DNA of 44,037 nucleotides from Paraburkholderia oxyphila NBRC 105797 (GCF_000685075.1 NZ_BAYD01000087.1:1-44037), one strand, 5' to 3'; counted from the first letter of the stretch, positions 25,330-33,961 are shown. A program made the numbers and translations. The notes: generated by a model from the sequence alone, not told the origin.

Positions 25330-27333
25330 ATGTTCGGCAAACTGACATTAGAGGCAATCCCGTTCGATCAGCCGATCATCATGGGCGCCACGGCGTTCAT
25401 GGCGCTGATCGTCATCGGCGTGCTCGGTCTCGTGATCGCGACCGGCAAGTGGAAGACTATCTGGAGCGAGTGGCTCACAAGCGTGGACCACAAGCGCATT
25501 GGTCTCATGTACATCATCGTGGCCGTGCTCATGCTCGTGCGCGGCTTTGCCGACGCCGTCATGATGCGCGTCCAGCAGGCGATGGCGTTCGACGGGCCGG
25601 GCTACCTGCCGCCGCATCACTACGACCAGATTTTCACGGCGCACGGCGTCATCATGATCTTCTTCATGGCGATGGCGCTCATGGTCGGCCTGTTCAACCT
25701 CGTGGTGCCGCTGCAGATCGGCGCGCGCGACGTGGCGTTCCCGTTCCTGAACTCGCTGTCGTTCTGGATGACGGCCATCAGCGCAATCCTCATCAACCTG
25801 TCGCTCTTCATCGGCGAGTTCGCGCAGGTGGGCTGGCTGGCCTATCCGCCGCTCTCGGAGCTCGCGTACAGTCCGGGTGTCGGGGTCGACTACTACATAT
25901 GGGCCGTTCAGCTTTCAGGCGTGGGCACGCTCATTACCGGCATCAACTTCTTCGTGACCATCATCAAGATGCGCGCGCCGGGCATGAGCCTCATGAAGAT
26001 GCCGGTGTTCACGTGGACGGCGCTGTGCTCGAACGTGCTCATCATGGCCACGTTCCCGATCCTCACGATCGCCGTTGCGCTGCTGGGCTTCGACCGCTAC
26101 CTCGGGATGCACTTCTTCACGAATGACGGCGGCGGCAACATGATGCTGTATCTGAACCTGATCTGGGCGTGGGGCCACCCCGAGGTGTACATCCTCGTGC
26201 TGCCTGCGTTCGGCATCTATTCGGAAGTCATGGCCACGTTCTGCAAGAAGCCGCTGTTCGGCTACAAGACGATGGTCTATGCCTCGTGCGCGATCATGAT
26301 CCTCGCGTTTCTCGTGTGGGCGCACCACTTCTTCACGATGGGCTCGGGTGCCGACGTCAACGCGTTCTTCGGCATCGCCACCATGATCATCGCGATCCCC
26401 ACGGGCGTGAAGATCTTCAACTGGCTGTTCACGATGTACCGCGGGCGCGTCCATTTCACGGCGCCCGTGCTCTGGACGATCGGCTTCATGGTCACGTTCT
26501 CGATCGGCGGCATGACCGGCGTGATGATGGCCATTCCGGGCGCGGACTTCGTGCTGCACAACTCGCTGTTCCTCGTGGCGCACTTCCACAACGCCATTAT
26601 CGGCGGCGTGGTGTTCGGCTACCTCGCGGGCCTGCATTACTGGTTCCCGAAGGTGTTCGGCCTCAAGCCCAGCGAAAAGCTCGGCAAGGCGTCGTTCTGG
26701 TGCTGGTTCGTGGGCTTCTACGTGGCGTTCGTGCCGATCTACGTGCTTGGCTTCATGGGCGCAACGCGCCGCCTGAACCACTACGACAACCCCGCCTGGC
26801 ATCCGTATTTCATCGTGGCCGCCATTGGCGTGGCGATCATCGCGCTCGGCGTGGTGTTCCAGGTGCTCCAGTGGGTGATGGCGTTCGTGAACCGCAACAA
26901 GGCGGAATGCCAGGACGTCACGGGCGACCCGTGGGATGGCCGCACGCTCGAATGGGCGACCTCGTCGCCGCCGGCGGTCTATAACTTCGCGCTCATTCCG
27001 CAGGTGCAGGACATCGACGCCTTCGCCCACATGAAGGAAACGGGCCGTGGCATGGGTCTCGCCGCGAAGTACAGCGACATTCACATGCCGTCGAATACGT
27101 CGGCGGGCTTCTTTGTCGGCATGTTCAGCCTGGTGCTGGGCTTCGCGGGCGTCTGGCACATCACGTGGCTCGGTGTGCTCGCGTTTATCGCCATCGTTGT
27201 CACCATCGCCGCGCGCAGCTTCGGCGACGACGACGGGTACTACATTCCGGCCGCGAAGGTTCGCGAGATCGAAGAGAAGCGCCATCGTGCGACGGTTGCC
27301 GCCGAGCGCAAGATGGAAGCTGTGGAGGCTTAA
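25330..27333 (+). CDS. cyoB: Cytochrome bo3 ubiquinol oxidase subunit I
   Basis: A 667-residue heme-copper oxidase subunit with about 15 transmembrane helices. It reduces O2 and pumps protons. The heme ligand lies in FTAHGVIMIFF, the Cu-B His and cross-linked Tyr in WAWGHPEVYILVLP, the Cu-B pair in WAHHFFTMG, and the heme-proximal histidines in VAHFHNAIIGG. The ATG at 25330 gives the standard start MFGKLTLEAIPFDQP. Confidence 0.97.
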   Translation: MFGKLTLEAIPFDQPIIMGATAFMALIVIGVLGLVIATGKWKTIWSEWLTSVDHKRIGLMYIIVAVLMLVRGFADAVMMRVQQAMAFDGPGYLPPHHYDQIFTAHGVIMIFFMAMALMVGLFNLVVPLQIGARDVAFPFLNSLSFWMTAISAILINLSLFIGEFAQVGWLAYPPLSELAYSPGVGVDYYIWAVQLSGVGTLITGINFFVTIIKMRAPGMSLMKMPVFTWTALCSNVLIMATFPILTIAVALLGFDRYLGMHFFTNDGGGNMMLYLNLIWAWGHPEVYILVLPAFGIYSEVMATFCKKPLFGYKTMVYASCAIMILAFLVWAHHFFTMGSGADVNAFFGIATMIIAIPTGVKIFNWLFTMYRGRVHFTAPVLWTIGFMVTFSIGGMTGVMMAIPGADFVLHNSLFLVAHFHNAIIGGVVFGYLAGLHYWFPKVFGLKPSEKLGKASFWCWFVGFYVAFVPIYVLGFMGATRRLNHYDNPAWHPYFIVAAIGVAIIALGVVFQVLQWVMAFVNRNKAECQDVTGDPWDGRTLEWATSSPPAVYNFALIPQVQDIDAFAHMKETGRGMGLAAKYSDIHMPSNTSAGFFVGMFSLVLGFAGVWHITWLGVLAFIAIVVTIAARSFGDDDGYYIPAAKVREIEEKRHRATVAAERKMEAVEA

Positions 27334-27336
27334 GCG

Positions 27337-27948
27337 ATGTTACAGAAAACCAATACGGCAACGCTTGCCGATTTCGATCATCACGATCATCCGCCCTCAC
27401 AGTCCGTGTTCGGCTTCTGGGTGTACCTGATGACCGACTGCATCCTGTTCGCGGCGCTGTTCGCCACGTTCGGCGTGCTCGGGCATCAGTTCGCGGGCGG
27501 CCCCACGGGCAAGGACCTGTTCAATCTCAGCGACGTTGCCGTTGAAACCGCCGTGCTGCTGATTTCCAGCATCACCTACGGTTTCGCCATGCTCGGTGCG
27601 CACCAGCGCAAGACCGGCGCGGTACTCGGCTGGCTGAGCGTGACCTTCATTCTGGGCGCGCTCTTCCTCGTGCTGGAACTGCGCGAGTTCTCGCACCTGA
27701 TCGCCGAAGGCGCGGGTCCGCAGCGCAGCGCGTTCCTCTCGTCGTTCTTCGTGCTGGTCAGCACGCACGGTGTGCACGTCTTCTTCGGCCTCGTCTGGAT
27801 GGCCGTGCTGATGATGCAGGTGATCCGCCGTCCGCAGCTGGACGACAGGGAAGTGCGCCGTCTCACGTGCCTCAGCCTTTTCTGGCACTTCCTCGACGTG
27901 GTGTGGATCTGCGTGTTTACCTTTGTCTATCTCGGGAGCGTGATCTAA
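27337..27948 (+). CDS. cyoC: Cytochrome bo3 ubiquinol oxidase subunit III
   Basis: A 203-residue protein with five predicted transmembrane helices. The N-terminal FGFWVYLMTDCILFAALFATFGVL and C-terminal SLFWHFLDVVWICVFTFVYL segments are the signatures of quinol-oxidase subunit III. It begins 3 nt after the cyoB stop. Confidence 0.96.
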   Translation: MLQKTNTATLADFDHHDHPPSQSVFGFWVYLMTDCILFAALFATFGVLGHQFAGGPTGKDLFNLSDVAVETAVLLISSITYGFAMLGAHQRKTGAVLGWLSVTFILGALFLVLELREFSHLIAEGAGPQRSAFLSSFFVLVSTHGVHVFFGLVWMAVLMMQVIRRPQLDDREVRRLTCLSLFWHFLDVVWICVFTFVYLGSVI

Positions 27949-28269
27949 ATGGCACATTCTCATAGCGAAGCCCATGGCAGCCTCGGCAGCTATGTGGCGG
28001 GCTTCATCCTCGCGGTGCTGTTGACGGCCGCTGCGTTCGGCGTCGTCATGCACGGCACGCTGGCGCCGGGCATCATCATGGTCGTGCTCGCCGTACTGGC
28101 CTTCGTGCAGGTGATCGTGCACCTCGTGTTCTTCCTGCATCTGAACACGTCGTCGGGGCAGGGCTGGAATGTGCTCTCGCTCGCCTATACTGTACTGGCG
28201 GCTGCGTTCCTGATCTTCGGCACGATTTGGGTCATGCACAACGTCGGCATGAACATGATGTCGCGTTAA
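27949..28269 (+). CDS. cyoD: Cytochrome bo3 ubiquinol oxidase subunit IV
   Basis: A 106-residue protein with three transmembrane helices. Its N-terminus HSHSEAHGSLGSYVAGFILAVLLTAAAF and middle VIVHLVFFLHL are typical of CyoD, an assembly-supporting subunit. Its ATG abuts the cyoC stop with no gap. A strong terminator follows, so the operon ends here and lacks cyoE (heme O synthase), which must be supplied elsewhere. Confidence 0.95.
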   Translation: MAHSHSEAHGSLGSYVAGFILAVLLTAAAFGVVMHGTLAPGIIMVVLAVLAFVQVIVHLVFFLHLNTSSGQGWNVLSLAYTVLAAAFLIFGTIWVMHNVGMNMMSR

Positions 28270-28329
28270 TCACTGGCGCTGTCCTGTGCCCGGGCGGGAA
28301 CCGTCGGGGCACCGGTCCGCACAGGCCGA

Positions 28330-28366
28330 CGGCCGCACAGACAGATGTTCTGTGCGGCCGTTTTCA
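28330..28366 (+). terminator. Terminator of the cyoABCD operon
   Basis: CGGCCGCACAGA (28330-28341) and TCTGTGCGGCCG (28349-28360) form a perfect 12-bp stem with a 7-nt loop, followed by TTTTC. It lies 60 bp after the cyoD stop. Confidence 0.9.
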
Positions 28367-28452
28367 TTTCATCTGATGGAATATGCCCCTTCGATCAGGT
28401 GAGACGCCAGCTTGACACTCGCGCGCTGCGACGCCTATCATGGGCGCCAATT

Positions 28453-28486
28453 GTTCGTTAAACGATCATGAGTTCGCGTAACGAAC
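28453..28486 (+). promoter_or_regulatory. Tandem PcaR-like boxes upstream of pcaF
   Basis: Two 15-bp boxes, GTTCGTTAAACGATC (28453-28467) and GTTCGCGTAACGAAC (28472-28486), are separated by 4 bp. The second is a perfect GTTCG-N5-CGAAC palindrome. Both resemble the GTTCGATAATCGCAC site I recall for PcaR of Pseudomonas putida. They lie about 120 bp upstream of the thiolase start, a natural place for IclR-type control. Confidence 0.7.
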
Positions 28487-28604
28487 AAATCGCATCTGGA
28501 CATGCGCGCTCGAGTCCCGCCACTTTTTATCGCCCGCGCAGTCCGTCAATCTCAATCAGCCTTGCATTGGATCGCACCACGTGCGACTGGAACTGGAGAC
28601 TCTC

Positions 28605-29807
28605 ATGACGGAAGCATTTATCTGCGACGCGATTCGCACACCGATCGGCCGCTACGCGGGCGCCCTTGCGCAGGTTCGCGCCGACGACCTCGGCGCCGTG
28701 CCGCTCAAGGCGCTCATGGAGCGCAACAAGGACGTGGACTGGACCGCAATCGACGACGTGATCTACGGCTGCGCGAACCAGGCGGGCGAAGACAACCGTA
28801 ACGTCGCGCGCATGTCGTCGCTGCTGGCGGGCCTGCCGCAGGCCGTGCCGGGCTCGACCGTGAACCGGCTGTGCGGCTCGGGCATGGACGCCGTGGGCAT
28901 TGCCGCGCGCGCGCTCAAATCGGGCGAAGCGGGCCTGATGATCGCGGGCGGCGTGGAGAGCATGAGCCGTGCGCCGTTCGTGATGGGTAAGTCTGCCAGC
29001 GCCTTCGCGCGCGACGCGGCGATCTACGACACGACCATCGGCTGGCGCTTCGTCAACAAGCTGATGAAGCAGCAGTACGGCGTGGACTCGATGCCGGAGA
29101 CCGCCGAGAACGTCGCCGTCGATTACGGCGTGAGCCGCGCCGATCAGGACGCGTTTGCGCTGCGCAGCCAGCAGAAGGCCGCGCGTGCGCAGGCCGACGG
29201 CACGCTCGCGCAGGAGATCGTCGCGGTGACGATCGCGCAGAAGAAGGGCGATCCGCTCGTGGTGTCGCGCGACGAGCATCCGCGCGAGACGACCCTCGAG
29301 ACGCTGGCGAAGCTCAAGGGCGTCGTGAGCCCGGATGGCTCGGTGACCGCGGGCAACGCGTCGGGCGTAAACGACGGTGCGTGCGCGCTGCTGCTCGCCA
29401 ACGAGGAAAACGCGAGACGCTTCGGCCTCACGCCGCGCGCGCGCGTGATTGGCATTGCGACGGCAGGCGTTGCGCCGCGCGTGATGGGTATCGGTCCGGC
29501 GCCCGCCACGCAGAAGCTGCTCGCGCGCCTGAACATGACCATCGACCAGTTCGACGTGATCGAGCTCAACGAAGCGTTCGCCTCGCAGGGCCTGGCCGTG
29601 CTGCGCATGCTCGGCGTGGCCGACGACGATCCCCGCGTCAACGCGAACGGCGGCGCCATCGCGCTGGGCCATCCGCTGGGCATGAGCGGCGCGCGTCTCG
29701 TGACGACGGCCACGTATCAACTGCACCGCACGCAGGGCCGCTATGCGCTGTGCACGATGTGTATCGGTGTCGGCCAGGGCATCGCTATCGCCATCGAGCG
29801 CGTTTGA
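28605..29807 (+). CDS. pcaF: 3-oxoadipyl-CoA thiolase (beta-ketoadipyl-CoA thiolase)
   Basis: A 400-residue thiolase for the last step of the beta-ketoadipate pathway, giving succinyl-CoA and acetyl-CoA. The acylated cysteine is in NRLCGSGMDAV (Cys90); the general-base motifs are NGGAIALGHPLG and CTMCIGVGQG. The segment DVIYGCANQAGEDNRNVARM is what distinguishes PcaF/PaaJ from acetoacetyl-CoA thiolases. The ATG at 28605 follows TGGAGA; a GTG 24 nt upstream in the same frame lacks a site. No other pca gene is adjacent, so it is an isolated pcaF with its own regulatory boxes and terminator. Confidence 0.9.
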   Translation: MTEAFICDAIRTPIGRYAGALAQVRADDLGAVPLKALMERNKDVDWTAIDDVIYGCANQAGEDNRNVARMSSLLAGLPQAVPGSTVNRLCGSGMDAVGIAARALKSGEAGLMIAGGVESMSRAPFVMGKSASAFARDAAIYDTTIGWRFVNKLMKQQYGVDSMPETAENVAVDYGVSRADQDAFALRSQQKAARAQADGTLAQEIVAVTIAQKKGDPLVVSRDEHPRETTLETLAKLKGVVSPDGSVTAGNASGVNDGACALLLANEENARRFGLTPRARVIGIATAGVAPRVMGIGPAPATQKLLARLNMTIDQFDVIELNEAFASQGLAVLRMLGVADDDPRVNANGGAIALGHPLGMSGARLVTTATYQLHRTQGRYALCTMCIGVGQGIAIAIERV

Positions 29808-30166
29808 TTCTGTTCCGGCGACCCGAAGATTATTTTAGTTGCCGCCGATGCTGAAAATGCGTCGTGCATAAAGCCGCGAATCTTTTGATTCGCGGTTTTT
29901 TTTCGTCCTGCAGACCTGCATAACTTCATACCAACGGCACATATCGACACGCATCACATCCACGTTTCGTAAATAGTAAAAATGTGCTGAATTATTTCGG
30001 ATCCGACACCGATCAATAAAACAACGCTTTTTGTGATGCGTTCAGCTTAATCTGATCTGGCTCGCAGCCATTCTCTAGTCGGTTTTTAAAAGGGACGCGT
30101 AGAATCGTCCCACTTCGGCACGAGCCGTTGCAGCGAAAATTAAACCCCGACTTTTGGAGAATACAG
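29808..30166. other. Intergenic region between pcaF and the duplicated exported protein
   Basis: After the pcaF terminator the sequence from about 29910 to 30080 is AT-rich and gene-free (for example AAATAGTAAAAATGTGC near 29970). It presumably carries the promoter of the downstream gene. I see no RNA gene or clear promoter pair. Confidence 0.35.
29874..29903 (+). terminator. Terminator of pcaF
   Basis: CCGCGAATC (29874-29882) and GATTCGCGG (29887-29895) form a perfect 9-bp stem closed by TTTT and followed by eight T. It is a classical intrinsic terminator. Confidence 0.92.
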
Positions 30167-30784
30167 ATGATGAAGGCAACATCGTTGGCAGCAGCGGTGG
30201 TCATTAGCATGGCGTTCGCGCAAGCCGCATCGGCGCAAACCGAGCAGCCTGCGTCGGCTCCCGAGGCACAATCGGCGCTTGCTGGCGCGGCGCAAGCGAT
30301 CGTCGCCAATGCGGAGCCGATTCATGTGCAGGCCAAGATCGTCGGCATCGACCGTGCGGCGCGCGTGGTCACGCTGCGCGGTCCGCGCGGCAATGACGTG
30401 GACATCGCGCTCAGCCAGCAGGTGGGCAATTTCGACCAGCTCAACGTGGGCGATACCGTCGACGTGCTCTACAAGAACGCACTGCTCGTGACGGCCGAAA
30501 AGGTGACGGGCAAGGACAAGGGCATTCGCAAGCGCGTCGATACCAACGTCTATCTGCCGGCCTCGTCGGGCTACGACGCGGCGCGCCAGGTCGAGGTGCA
30601 GGCCACGGTGCAGCATATCAACATGAAGAAACGTGAAGTCACGCTGCGCGGCGCCTATCAAACGGTTACGCTCGACGCCACGCCCGATATCGATCTGAAG
30701 AAGCTCAAGGTTGGCGACACGATCCACGCCGTGTTCGTTTCGGCGTACGCAACGCAAGTCACGCCGGTGGGCCAGGCGCAATAA
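30167..30784 (+). CDS. Exported protein with two tandem beta-rich repeats, function unknown
   Basis: A 205-residue protein with a signal peptide ending in QAASA-Q (about residue 23) and GGAGA 6 nt upstream of the ATG. After an Ala-rich linker come two similar segments. The first runs VQAKIVGIDRAARVVTLRG, then FDQLNVGDTVDVLYKNALLV. The second runs VQATVQHINMKKREVTLRG, then LKKLKVGDTIHAVFVSAYATQV. Both share the pattern VQAxV-x-I-x5-R-x-VTLRG followed by L-x-VGDT. This looks like an internal duplication of a small beta-barrel module. I recognise no named family; a periplasmic binding or scaffold role is only a guess. It forms a single-gene unit with terminators behind it. Confidence 0.75.
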   Translation: MMKATSLAAAVVISMAFAQAASAQTEQPASAPEAQSALAGAAQAIVANAEPIHVQAKIVGIDRAARVVTLRGPRGNDVDIALSQQVGNFDQLNVGDTVDVLYKNALLVTAEKVTGKDKGIRKRVDTNVYLPASSGYDAARQVEVQATVQHINMKKREVTLRGAYQTVTLDATPDIDLKKLKVGDTIHAVFVSAYATQVTPVGQAQ

Positions 30785-30820
30785 GCGCTGGCGGACCGCA
30801 CGGTCCGCTCACACCAGCGA

Positions 30821-30863
30821 AAACGCCGGCGCACCGCGAATACATCGCGATGCGCCGGCGTTT
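30821..30863 (+). terminator. Long hairpin after the duplicated exported protein
   Basis: AAACGCCGGCGCA (30821-30833) and TGCGCCGGCGTTT (30851-30863) form a perfect 13-bp stem. The loop can fold further (CGCGA with TCGCG). It is preceded by another small hairpin at 30791-30808 (GCGGACCG with CGGTCCGC). Confidence 0.75.
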
Positions 30864-30873
30864 CGATTAACGG

Positions 30874-30899
30874 CGGGCGCCTGTTACGGCGCCCGTTTT
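30874..30899. terminator. Second terminator, facing gabD
   Basis: CGGGCGCC (30874-30881) and GGCGCCCG (30888-30895) pair perfectly around TGTTAC, followed on the plus strand by TTTTC. On the minus strand the tail is only weakly U-rich (GCCGTTAATCG). It lies 28 bp beyond the gabD stop, between two convergent transcripts, and probably backs up the preceding hairpin. Confidence 0.65.
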
Positions 30900-30922
30900 C
30901 TTTGGGCTGTCGTCAAGCAGGC

Positions 30923-32374
30923 TTACATGCCTGCCATGCACATGTACTTGACGACGACGTAGTCGTCCACGCCATAGTGCGAGCCTTCGCGGCCGAGGCC
31001 CGATTGCTTCACGCCGCCGAACGGCGCCACTTCGTTCGAAATCAGGCCAGTGTTGATGCCCACCATGCCGTACTCGAGCGCTTCGGCCACGCGCCACACG
31101 CGGCCGATGTCGCGGCTGTAGAAGTACGCGGCAAGACCGAACTCGGTATCGTTCGCCATCCTGATCACTTCCTCATCCGACGAGAAGCGGAACAGCGGTG
31201 CGAGCGGGCCGAACGTTTCGTCGCGCGCGACCTTCATCGCGGGCGTGACATTCGTGAGCACGGTGGGCTCGAAGAAGCCATGGCCGAGCGCGTGGCGCTT
31301 GCCGCCCGTGAGCACTTGCGCGCCCTTCGCGAGTGCGTCCTCGATGTGCGATTCCACCTTCAGCACGGCCGCTTCGTTGATGAGCGGGCCTTGCGTGATG
31401 CCGGCTTCCGTGCCCAGACCAACCTTGAGCTTTTCCACGGCTTCGCGCAGCCTGGCGGCGAACGTGTCGTAGATGGCGTCGTGCACATAGAAGCGGTTCG
31501 TGCACACGCAGGTCTGGCCGCTGTTGCGATACTTCGAGGCGATGGCGCCTGCCACTGCCGCGTCGATATCGGCGTCTTCGAAGACGATGAACGGCGCGTT
31601 GCCGCCCAGTTCGAGCGAGACCTTCTTGACCGTCGCCGCGCATTGGCTCATCAGCAGGCGGCCTACCGGCGTCGAGCCCGTGAACGAGAGCTTGCGCACC
31701 GTGGGGTTGCTCGTGAGCTCGCCGCCGATCGCCTTCGGGTCGCCAGTGACGACGCTGAAGATGCCGGCCGGCACGCCCGCGCGCTCGGCCAGCACGGCCA
31801 GCGCGAGTGCCGAAAGCGGCGTGGCTTCGGCGGGCTTGAGCACGATCGGGCAGCCTGCCGCGAGTGCGGGGCCGACCTTGCGCGTGATCATCGCGGCGGG
31901 GAAGTTCCACGGCGTGATCGCGGCGCACACGCCCACGGGTTCCTTGGTCACGACGATGCGCTTGTCATTGGCGACGGTCGGAATCGTGTCGCCGTAAATG
32001 CGCTTGCCTTCTTCGGCGAACCATTCGAGGAACGACGCGGCGTAGCCGATTTCGCCCTTCGCTTCGGCGAGCGGCTTGCCTTGCTCGGTGGTGAGGATCA
32101 GCGCGAGGTCGTCGGCGTTCGCCATCATCAGGTCGTGCCACTTGCGCAGGATGACGCTGCGCTCCTTCGCGGTCTTTGCGCGCCAGGCGGGCCATGCGGC
32201 GTTCGCAGCCGAAATCGCGCGGCGCGTTTCGGCGGCGCCCATGCGCGGCACGGTGCCGATCAGCGCGCCGGTGGCGGGGTTGATCACGTCGAGCGTGGCG
32301 CCGTCTTCTGCGCCTTGCCATTCGCCGTTGATATAGGCCTTGCTTTGCAGCAGCGATGCGTCTTTCAGGTTCAT
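30923..32374 (-). CDS. gabD: NAD(P)+-dependent succinate-semialdehyde dehydrogenase
   Basis: A 483-residue aldehyde dehydrogenase oxidising succinic semialdehyde to succinate, the second step of GABA breakdown. The catalytic cysteine is in NSGQTCVC (Cys289) and the general base in LELGGNAPFIV (Glu255), 34 residues apart as usual. N-terminal AYINGEWQGA and C-terminal GGVKQSGLGREGSHYGVDDY are typical of GabD. The ATG at 32374 gives the expected length. It follows gabT on the same strand after a 149-bp gap containing a hairpin. Confidence 0.95.
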   Translation of the reverse strand: MNLKDASLLQSKAYINGEWQGAEDGATLDVINPATGALIGTVPRMGAAETRRAISAANAAWPAWRAKTAKERSVILRKWHDLMMANADDLALILTTEQGKPLAEAKGEIGYAASFLEWFAEEGKRIYGDTIPTVANDKRIVVTKEPVGVCAAITPWNFPAAMITRKVGPALAAGCPIVLKPAEATPLSALALAVLAERAGVPAGIFSVVTGDPKAIGGELTSNPTVRKLSFTGSTPVGRLLMSQCAATVKKVSLELGGNAPFIVFEDADIDAAVAGAIASKYRNSGQTCVCTNRFYVHDAIYDTFAARLREAVEKLKVGLGTEAGITQGPLINEAAVLKVESHIEDALAKGAQVLTGGKRHALGHGFFEPTVLTNVTPAMKVARDETFGPLAPLFRFSSDEEVIRMANDTEFGLAAYFYSRDIGRVWRVAEALEYGMVGINTGLISNEVAPFGGVKQSGLGREGSHYGVDDYVVVKYMCMAGM

Positions 32375-32423
32375 GCTTGAGCTCCGACAGGCTTCGATTC
32401 GATTTCGATGCAATAAGAACGAC

Positions 32424-32457
32424 AAACGGCACAGCGGCAAACGCCGGTGTGCCGTTT
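32424..32457 (-). other. Intercistronic hairpin between gabT and gabD
   Basis: AAACGGCACA (32424-32433) and TGTGCCGTTT (32448-32457) are perfect 10-bp arms, and the loop contains a further CGGC/GCCG pair. On the minus strand the tail is GTCGTTCTT, a weak U-tract. It may partly terminate or stabilise the gabT message and so lower gabD expression relative to gabT. Confidence 0.55.
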
Positions 32458-32523
32458 CGTGGAGGGCCCGCGCGCGGCGGGCCACTAAGTGCGTGTGCTA
32501 AGGCTGAAGTCGCGACGCGAGGC

Positions 32524-33810
32524 TTACGCCGGCACGCCCACGGCTTCCTTGATCGACTCTTCGAGGATCGCGAGCGCTTCGTCGAACACGTTGTCCTGAA
32601 TCGTCAGCGGGAACAGGAAGCGCACGACGTTCGAGTACACGCCGCAGATGAGCAGCAGCAGGCCGCGGTTCAGCGCGGCGGTCTGCACGCGCTTGGTGAA
32701 GTCGGCGTCCGCTTCGTTCGTGCCCGGCTTGAAGAATTCCACGGCGTTCATCGCGCCCGGGCCACGCACGTCGGCGATTTGCGGCACTTCGGCCTTCATC
32801 GCGTTGAGCTTTGCCTTGAGCTTGTCGCCGAGCTTCGTGGCGCGCTCGCAGAGCTTCTCTTCTTCGATGATCTCGATCACCGCGTGCGCCGACGCCACGG
32901 CCAGCGGGTTGCCCGCGTACGTGCCGCCGAGGCCGCCGGGCGCTGCCGCGTCCATGACTTCCGCGCGGCCGACCACGCCCGACAGCGGCATGCCGCCGGC
33001 CAGGCTCTTGGCGATCGTCATGAGGTCCGGCGTGACGTCGTAGTGTTCCATCGCGAACAGCTTGCCGGTGCGCGCGAAGCCCGTTTGCACTTCGTCGGCG
33101 ATCAGCAGGATGCCGTGCGTGTCGCAGATCTTGCGCAGGCCGCGCACGAAGTCAGCGGGCGCCTGGTAGAAGCCGCCTTCGCCCTGGACCGGTTCGAAGA
33201 TGATCGCGGCGACGCGCTTCGGATCGATGTCGGCCTTGAACAGCATCTCGATGTGCTTGAGCGAGTCAGCCGTGCTGATGCCGTGGACCGAGTTGGGGTA
33301 CGGGGCGTGGTAGACGTCGGCCGGGAACGGGCCGAACGCGAGCTTGTACGGTGCGACCTTGCCCGTGAGTGCCATGCCCATCAGCGTACGGCCGTGGAAG
33401 CCGCCCGCGAAGGCGATCACGCCCGGACGGCCGGTGTGGGCACGGGCGATCTTGACGGCGTTTTCGACGGCTTCGGCGCCGGTCGTGAAGAACGCGGCCT
33501 TCTTGGCGAAGCTGCCCGGTGCGCGCTGGGCGACCTTCTCGGCCAGCGAGACGTACGACTCGTAGGGGACGATCTGGTAGGCGGTATGCGTGAAGTGGTC
33601 GAGCTGCGCCTTGATGGCGGCGACGATCTTCGGATGGCGGTGGCCCGTGTTGCAGACGGCGATGCCGGCAGCGAAGTCGATGAAACGGCGGCCTTCGACG
33701 TCCCACAGCTCCGCGTTCTCGGCGCGCTCGGCGTAGAAGTCGCACATCACGCCCACGCCACGCGGGGTAATGGCGTTCTTGCGGTTCTGCAGATCGGCGT
33801 TCTTGGTCAC
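32524..33810 (-). CDS. gabT: 4-aminobutyrate--2-oxoglutarate transaminase
   Basis: A 428-residue class-III PLP aminotransferase converting GABA and 2-oxoglutarate to succinic semialdehyde and glutamate. The PLP lysine is in LMTIAKSLAGGMPLSGV (Lys268, the same number as in E. coli GabT as I recall). FFTTGAEAVENAVKIAR, FAGGFHGRTLMG and LIADEVQTGFARTGK are the other conserved blocks. The start is GTG at 33810, chosen because AAGGAGA lies about 7 nt upstream and the protein then begins MTKNADLQNRKNAITPRGVG. It is divergent from the GabR-type regulator. Confidence 0.95.
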   Translation of the reverse strand: MTKNADLQNRKNAITPRGVGVMCDFYAERAENAELWDVEGRRFIDFAAGIAVCNTGHRHPKIVAAIKAQLDHFTHTAYQIVPYESYVSLAEKVAQRAPGSFAKKAAFFTTGAEAVENAVKIARAHTGRPGVIAFAGGFHGRTLMGMALTGKVAPYKLAFGPFPADVYHAPYPNSVHGISTADSLKHIEMLFKADIDPKRVAAIIFEPVQGEGGFYQAPADFVRGLRKICDTHGILLIADEVQTGFARTGKLFAMEHYDVTPDLMTIAKSLAGGMPLSGVVGRAEVMDAAAPGGLGGTYAGNPLAVASAHAVIEIIEEEKLCERATKLGDKLKAKLNAMKAEVPQIADVRGPGAMNAVEFFKPGTNEADADFTKRVQTAALNRGLLLLICGVYSNVVRFLFPLTIQDNVFDEALAILEESIKEAVGVPA

Positions 33811-33911
33811 GTTCGTCTCCTTCGAAAACAGTGTCGGTTCGGTTGGCGGGTGGACCGGCTTTCGGTCCCATTCGGCCCGCACTCAGTCCATGCAGCGACT
33901 ATACTCACGTT

Positions 33912-33955
33912 TGGCTCTAAATTTCAGAGCCATTCAGTAAAATTATTAGGAGCCA
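33912..33955. promoter_or_regulatory. Putative GabR operator between gabT and gabR
   Basis: TGGCTCT (33912-33918) and AGAGCCA (33926-33932) are perfect inverted arms, and a third GAGCCA stands in direct orientation at 33950-33955, ending 6 bp before the regulator's ATG. MocR/GabR proteins bind paired direct repeats in the divergent region, so the GAGCCA pair 23 bp apart is the best candidate. On the minus strand a TATAGT at 33898-33903 could be the gabT -10 box, which would place the repeats over the -35 area. Confidence 0.6.
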
Positions 33956-33961
33956 ATTTCG

